Origin: Glaciecola sp947496235
GTDB taxonomy: Bacteria > Pseudomonadota > Gammaproteobacteria > Enterobacterales > Alteromonadaceae
Direction of reading: 5' to 3'
Length of the DNA: 64,000 nt
Assembly (NCBI RefSeq): GCF_050306235.1
Contig: NZ_JBLWFH010000007.1
Location: forward strand, 1-64,000
In this document: positions 63,031-64,000 of the stretch, piece by piece
Position numbering within the stretch: position 1 is the first letter of the stretch
Layout: each line of letters begins with the position of its first letter
Translations under genes and position numbers: made by a program
The notes under the pieces: model-generated
What the model saw: the letters and a program-made list of their open reading frames with translations, nothing else
What the model was told of the DNA's origin: nothing
Database searches by the model: none

Positions 63031-64000
63031 GCAGCCCCTCTTATTTCAAGCAACTGCTTAAAAGTGGCATCAATCTCTTCCCCTGGGATAACTAAAAGCA
63101 GTTCAAAATTAATATTTTCGTCCGCTATTGCATAGGCAATTTCGATTACCAGAACCTTTTCCCATCTTGAAATGTTATTAGAAACCAACTCATTAAGGTC
63201 ACAATGCACACCTAATATAATTGGCGAATTATGGGTGAATTTTACTGCTAGTTGTTCTGATAACCCATTTAAACAAGCGCCGATAATCAGGTTAGATACA
63301 TCCATCAATACTTCTATGTCGTTAGGTGCTGATGAATGTTGTTGTCTACCAAGTAAGTTTCGAAATGAATCAATATTAGTATCGTTGAAAATAATTAAGG
63401 CTTCGCCCTTTATTCGTTTACTGACAAACCCTTTTGAAACTGCCGATACCTGTTCGTTGTCGTCAATGGAGGCAAGTGTCATGGCTAATTCGTTGGTGTG
63501 CACAACACTGACGTTAGGGATAGGAAGATGTACAAATCTGTCTAAAATTTTAGCTAAGTTTTCACCCGCTTGGCCCATAGCAATATTGGAAAGTTCACGA
63601 AAGGCATCGAGTTTATCTTCTTGGCTTGAACCGATTTTGACATTCTCTGACTTAGCACGATTGGAAGTACTCATGTCACCTTGATAGATGCCATATTTTT
63701 TTAAGATTTCGCTGAGTTTATCGTTATCAATAGGTTTGCGAATAAAGTCGATAGCGCCCAGTGCTTTCATACGCTTGCGCGCTTCTTCCTGAACATCGCC
63801 TGACACCACGATCACCATGGTTGGAAGATCGTGTTTGCGGATGTACTGCATAGTTTCGTAACCGTCCATTACTGGCATATTCAGGTCAAGAAACATAATG
63901 TCGCCCTTCCCTTGCTTAATAGCATCAATGGCTTCTTGGCCATTGTTAGCATATGAAACGTCAACATCCCAGCCATCCGGCAAGGAGCGCGCCATTGCTT
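63027..64000 (-). CDS. Response regulator with CheC-like domain (5' end beyond the window)
   Basis: At least 322 residues, cut by the window edge: the first receiver strand with its acidic pair is missing. Present are the receiver core (IMFLDLNMPVMDGYETMQ, VVSGDVQ, FIRKPID) and a CheC/CheX-like domain (LSNIAMGQAGENLAKILD, VLMDVSNLIIGACLNGLSEQL), a phosphatase fold that acts on CheY-P. Works with the downstream diguanylate cyclase. Confidence 0.9.
   Translation of the reverse strand, partial: AMARSLPDGWDVDVSYANNGQEAIDAIKQGKGDIMFLDLNMPVMDGYETMQYIRKHDLPTMVIVVSGDVQEEARKRMKALGAIDFIRKPIDNDKLSEILKKYGIYQGDMSTSNRAKSENVKIGSSQEDKLDAFRELSNIAMGQAGENLAKILDRFVHLPIPNVSVVHTNELAMTLASIDDNEQVSAVSKGFVSKRIKGEALIIFNDTNIDSFRNLLGRQQHSSAPNDIEVLMDVSNLIIGACLNGLSEQLAVKFTHNSPIILGVHCDLNELVSNNISRWEKVLVIEIAYAIADENINFELLLVIPGEEIDATFKQLLEIRGAA

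Noticed and set aside
1..64000. CRISPR arrays, tRNA/rRNA genes, insertion sequences, prophage structural genes
   Set aside because: No regularly spaced repeats, cloverleaf-like genes, transposases or phage structural proteins were recognised on either strand.

Overview
The window reads as chromosome of a marine gammaproteobacterium, most likely Alteromonadaceae (Alteromonas/Glaciecola/Paraglaciecola type). This is inferred from the right-hand gene order (phoH, rapA, rluA, DUF3530 hydrolase, GGDEF, REC-CheC), from the moderately AT-rich sequence and from the protein sequences; no database was searched. No rRNA, tRNA, CRISPR array or insertion sequence was seen.

Layout. 1-8.6 kb: a C-terminal piece of a large, possibly defence-related protein, a hybrid histidine kinase with a partner periplasmic binding protein, and a divergent nadE/nadD pair. 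8.8-55.9 kb: an apparent genomic island that starts with a tyrosine recombinase and ends inside a broken phoH gene, with an intact divergent phoH copy next to the break. Its cargo is almost entirely metal resistance: a MerR-controlled TonB receptor; merR-merT-merP plus a GDCCVxC protein but no merA; a CadR-type regulator facing a long run (two CDF-family proteins, DUF3703, CzcI-like, CzcCBA); a multicopper oxidase/CopB operon; a CopA P-type ATPase operon; CopCD; and a CusCBA system whose CusB carries two fused CusF domains, next to CopRS/CusRS. Between and beyond these lie orphan genes that look like defence or toxin cargo: an HExxH protein, a zinc-ribbon/PIN-like protein, and an ApeA-like HEPN protein with a GNAT enzyme. 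56-64 kb: core genes rapA, rluA, a DUF3530 hydrolase, a PAS-GGDEF protein and a REC-CheC protein cut by the window edge.

How the parts work together. The Czc-type pump (Zn/Co/Cd signature) and Cus-type pump (Cu/Ag signature) export metals across both membranes. P-type ATPase and CDF proteins move metals from cytoplasm to periplasm. The multicopper oxidase, CopB, CopC, cupredoxins and His/Met-rich proteins handle periplasmic copper. Three MerR-family promoters with 19-bp spacers and four ATTAC-N6-ATTAC sites show two regulatory layers: cytoplasmic metal sensing by MerR proteins and periplasmic copper sensing by the two-component system.

The most striking signal is shared by three separate metal operons. 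Each is headed by a small exported Cys-rich protein that ends in an RPPK motif 39-44 residues after its last Cys, about one ribosome-exit-tunnel length. In each, the codons just after RPPK can base-pair with the Shine-Dalgarno region of the next gene. This suggests a family of metal-sensing arrest peptides that gate translation of the resistance genes (CutF-like logic), used here for both copper and Zn/Cd-type systems.
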